NCBI GenBank assembly: GCA_029224185.1
Contig: CM055188.1
Location: 22,905,497-22,969,496, forward strand
DNA: 64,000 bases
Source of the DNA: Karalla daura
Lineage: Eukaryota; Chordata; Actinopteri; Chaetodontiformes; Leiognathidae
Direction of reading: 5' to 3'
Of this stretch, positions 62,501 to 64,000 are shown one piece after another. The notes beneath the pieces are model-generated. The model saw nothing but the letters and a program-made list of their open reading frames with translations, was not told where the DNA came from and made no database searches. How positions within the stretch are numbered: the stretch's first letter is position 1; the number at the start of each line of letters is the position of its first letter. The translations under genes were made by a program, and so were the position numbers.

Positions 62501-63267
62501 CACTTTTTAATAAAAATCACTTGGACAAAAGTTGTATTTATTGATTGATTCATTGACTGATGGTTGGTTGCTATGTGGGTGATTGCTTACTTGATTGATT
62601 TGTTCATCAAGTTCTGGTTGAATTCAATTTCTCAGCATAGTTAGATGCGTGATCATGTATGATTTTCACTTGGCTGCTCTATCTTCTGCCCTGGCTTATT
62701 TGTGGCCACATTTGACTTTTGGCAGTTACTTTTTGCATCTTGGAATCGGTAAGTGGCATTTCTCTGCATTTTCAATCAAATCATCCTGTTTTGTACTAAC
62801 TCCTCTCTCTGTCTTCTTCAGATACTCCTGCTCATGGAGCTATGAAGCTACATTTGCGCGTGTGCACGGCCTTCAGCACCAGCCACATGTTCTGTCACAT
62901 TCACCTGACGGTTTTTAACTTGACTTTTCATTTCCTCAGTGACATCCCTGTTTGCATTTTTGCATTGTTTTGGTCTTGGTGATTTTCCTCAGCTAATGCA
63001 GGGGTCAAAGGGCAGGGGGTGTCCACCTTTATCACACTGTATTAGAACTGTTCTATCCAGTGTAATCCTCTTTCTGCACGATATGTGCATTTTCAATAAA
63101 GATCACTTGGTTAAAAAATCACTTTTTAATAAAAATCACTTGGACAAATGTTGTATTTATTGATTGATTCATTGACTGATGGTTGGTTGCTATGTGGGTG
63201 ATTGCTTAATTGATTGATTTGTTCATCAAGTTCTGGTTGAATTCAATTTCTCAGCATAGTTAGATGC
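59552..63267 (+). repeat. Higher-order repeat: 1858 bp trimers in block C
   Basis: The unit with 'ggctgctcgatcttctgctc', donor GTGAGT, 'gttttttactaac' and 'catttgtgagtgtg' occurs at 59552 and 61410, 1858 bp apart. The next units at 60172 and 62030, and at 60791 and 62649, keep the same spacing. From 62030 a 1238 bp dimer pattern follows (63268). Confidence 0.7.
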
Positions 63268-64000
63268 GTGATCATGTATGATTTTCACTTGGCTGCTCTA
63301 TCTTCTGCCCTGGCTTATTTGTGGCCACATTTGACTTTTGGCAGTTACTTTTTGCATCTTGGAATCGGTAAGTGGCATTTCTCTGCATTTTCAATCAAAT
63401 CATCCTGTTTTGTACTAACTCCTCTCTCTGTCTTCTTCAGATACTCCTGCTCATGGAGCTATGAAGCTACATTTGCGCGTGTGCACGGCCTTCAGCACCA
63501 GCCACATGTTCTGTCACCTTCACCTGACGGTTTTTAACTTGACTTTTCATTTCCTCAGTGACATCCCTGTTTGCATTTTTGCATTGTTTTGGTCTTGGTG
63601 ATTTTCCTCAGCTAATGCAGGGGTCAAAGGGCAGGGGGTGTCCACCTTTATCACACTTTATTAGAACTGGTCTATCCAGTGTAATCCTCTTTCTGCACGA
63701 TATGTGCATTTTCAATAAAGATCACTTGGTTAAAAAATCACTTTTTAATAAAAATCACTTGGACAAATGTTGTATTTATTGATTGATTCATTGACTGATG
63801 GTTGGTTGCTATGTGGGTGATTGCTTACTTGATTGATTTGTTCATCAAGTTCTGGTTGAATTCAATTTCTCAGCATAGTTAGATGCGTGATCATGTATGA
63901 TTTTGACTTGGCTGCTCTATCTTCTGCCCTGGCTTATTTGTGGCCACATTTGACTTTTGGCAGTTACTTTTTGCATCTTGGAATCGGTAAGTGGCATTTC

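Larger units (their letters stand above)
52571..64000 (+). repeat. Macrosatellite block C, 619 bp unit
   Basis: Eighteen anchors from 53034 to 63558 continue off the right edge. The sequence type ('aataaagatcacttgg', 'ctctatcttctgccctggc', 'ttggacaaatg') is that of block A rather than block B. The 620-622 bp subfamily is therefore flanked on both sides by the 619 bp subfamily. Units at about 53380-53460 and 53995-54080 carry a distinct exon-1 variant ('gctctttttt' with 'tttattcatcttgaatcgg') also present in block A near 3590, 6680, 8540 and 9160. Confidence 0.96.

Overview
This window is vertebrate nuclear DNA, most likely from a ray-finned fish. I infer this from a young Ty3/gypsy element with a PNMA-like Gag, decayed hAT, piggyBac-like, PIF/Harbinger-like and gammaretrovirus-like pieces, Ig-like pseudo-exons with U2-type splice sites, and very short introns. 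No intact host single-copy gene was found.

Layout. (1) 1-10753: head-to-tail macrosatellite with a 618-620 bp unit, 18 units counted from a shared anchor, running off the left edge. (2) 10754-20188: a 9.4 kb island. It holds two decayed Ig-like exons next to the satellite edge, low-complexity tracts, very diverged relatives of the satellite (about 13.2-14.3 kb and 19.4-20.2 kb), and between those a nest of broken transposons. The nest contains a BED-finger fragment, a gammaretrovirus-like integrase tail, a ZMYM1-like hAT transposase pseudogene, a piggyBac-like 5' end and a PIF/Harbinger-like element with a perfect 15 bp terminal inverted repeat. (3) 20189-30196 and 40062-64000: a second stretch of the same macrosatellite, 55 units, in two subfamilies (620-622 bp to about 52570, 619 bp after) with nested higher-order repeats of 2, 3 and 4 units. 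(4) 30197-40061: a complete 9865 bp Ty3/gypsy retrotransposon on the minus strand, inserted into one satellite unit with a 4 bp target duplication.

Two things stand out. First, each satellite unit carries a consensus mini-intron (GTAAGT donor, TACTAAC branch point, pyrimidine tract, CAG acceptor, 73 bp), followed by two AATAAA signals. In a typical unit, splicing would join two exons into one 84-codon reading frame, so the array looks like dozens of tandem two-exon minigenes. Whether they are transcribed or selected cannot be told from sequence. Second, the retrotransposon looks freshly inserted: its LTRs appear to differ only by one A in a poly(A) run. It has intact gag and pol, a TTTAAAC -1 slippery site directly before the gag stop with a possible pseudoknot downstream, a primer-binding site matching the 3' end of tRNA-Arg, and a polypurine tract.

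How the parts work together: gag, pol, LTRs, primer site and polypurine tract form one autonomous copy-and-paste element. The satellite appears to evolve by unequal exchange, shown by the higher-order blocks. It may have grown from an intron-exon segment of the Ig-like gene whose relics border it; that link is inference. All coordinates and comparisons were made by eye, without alignments or searches.
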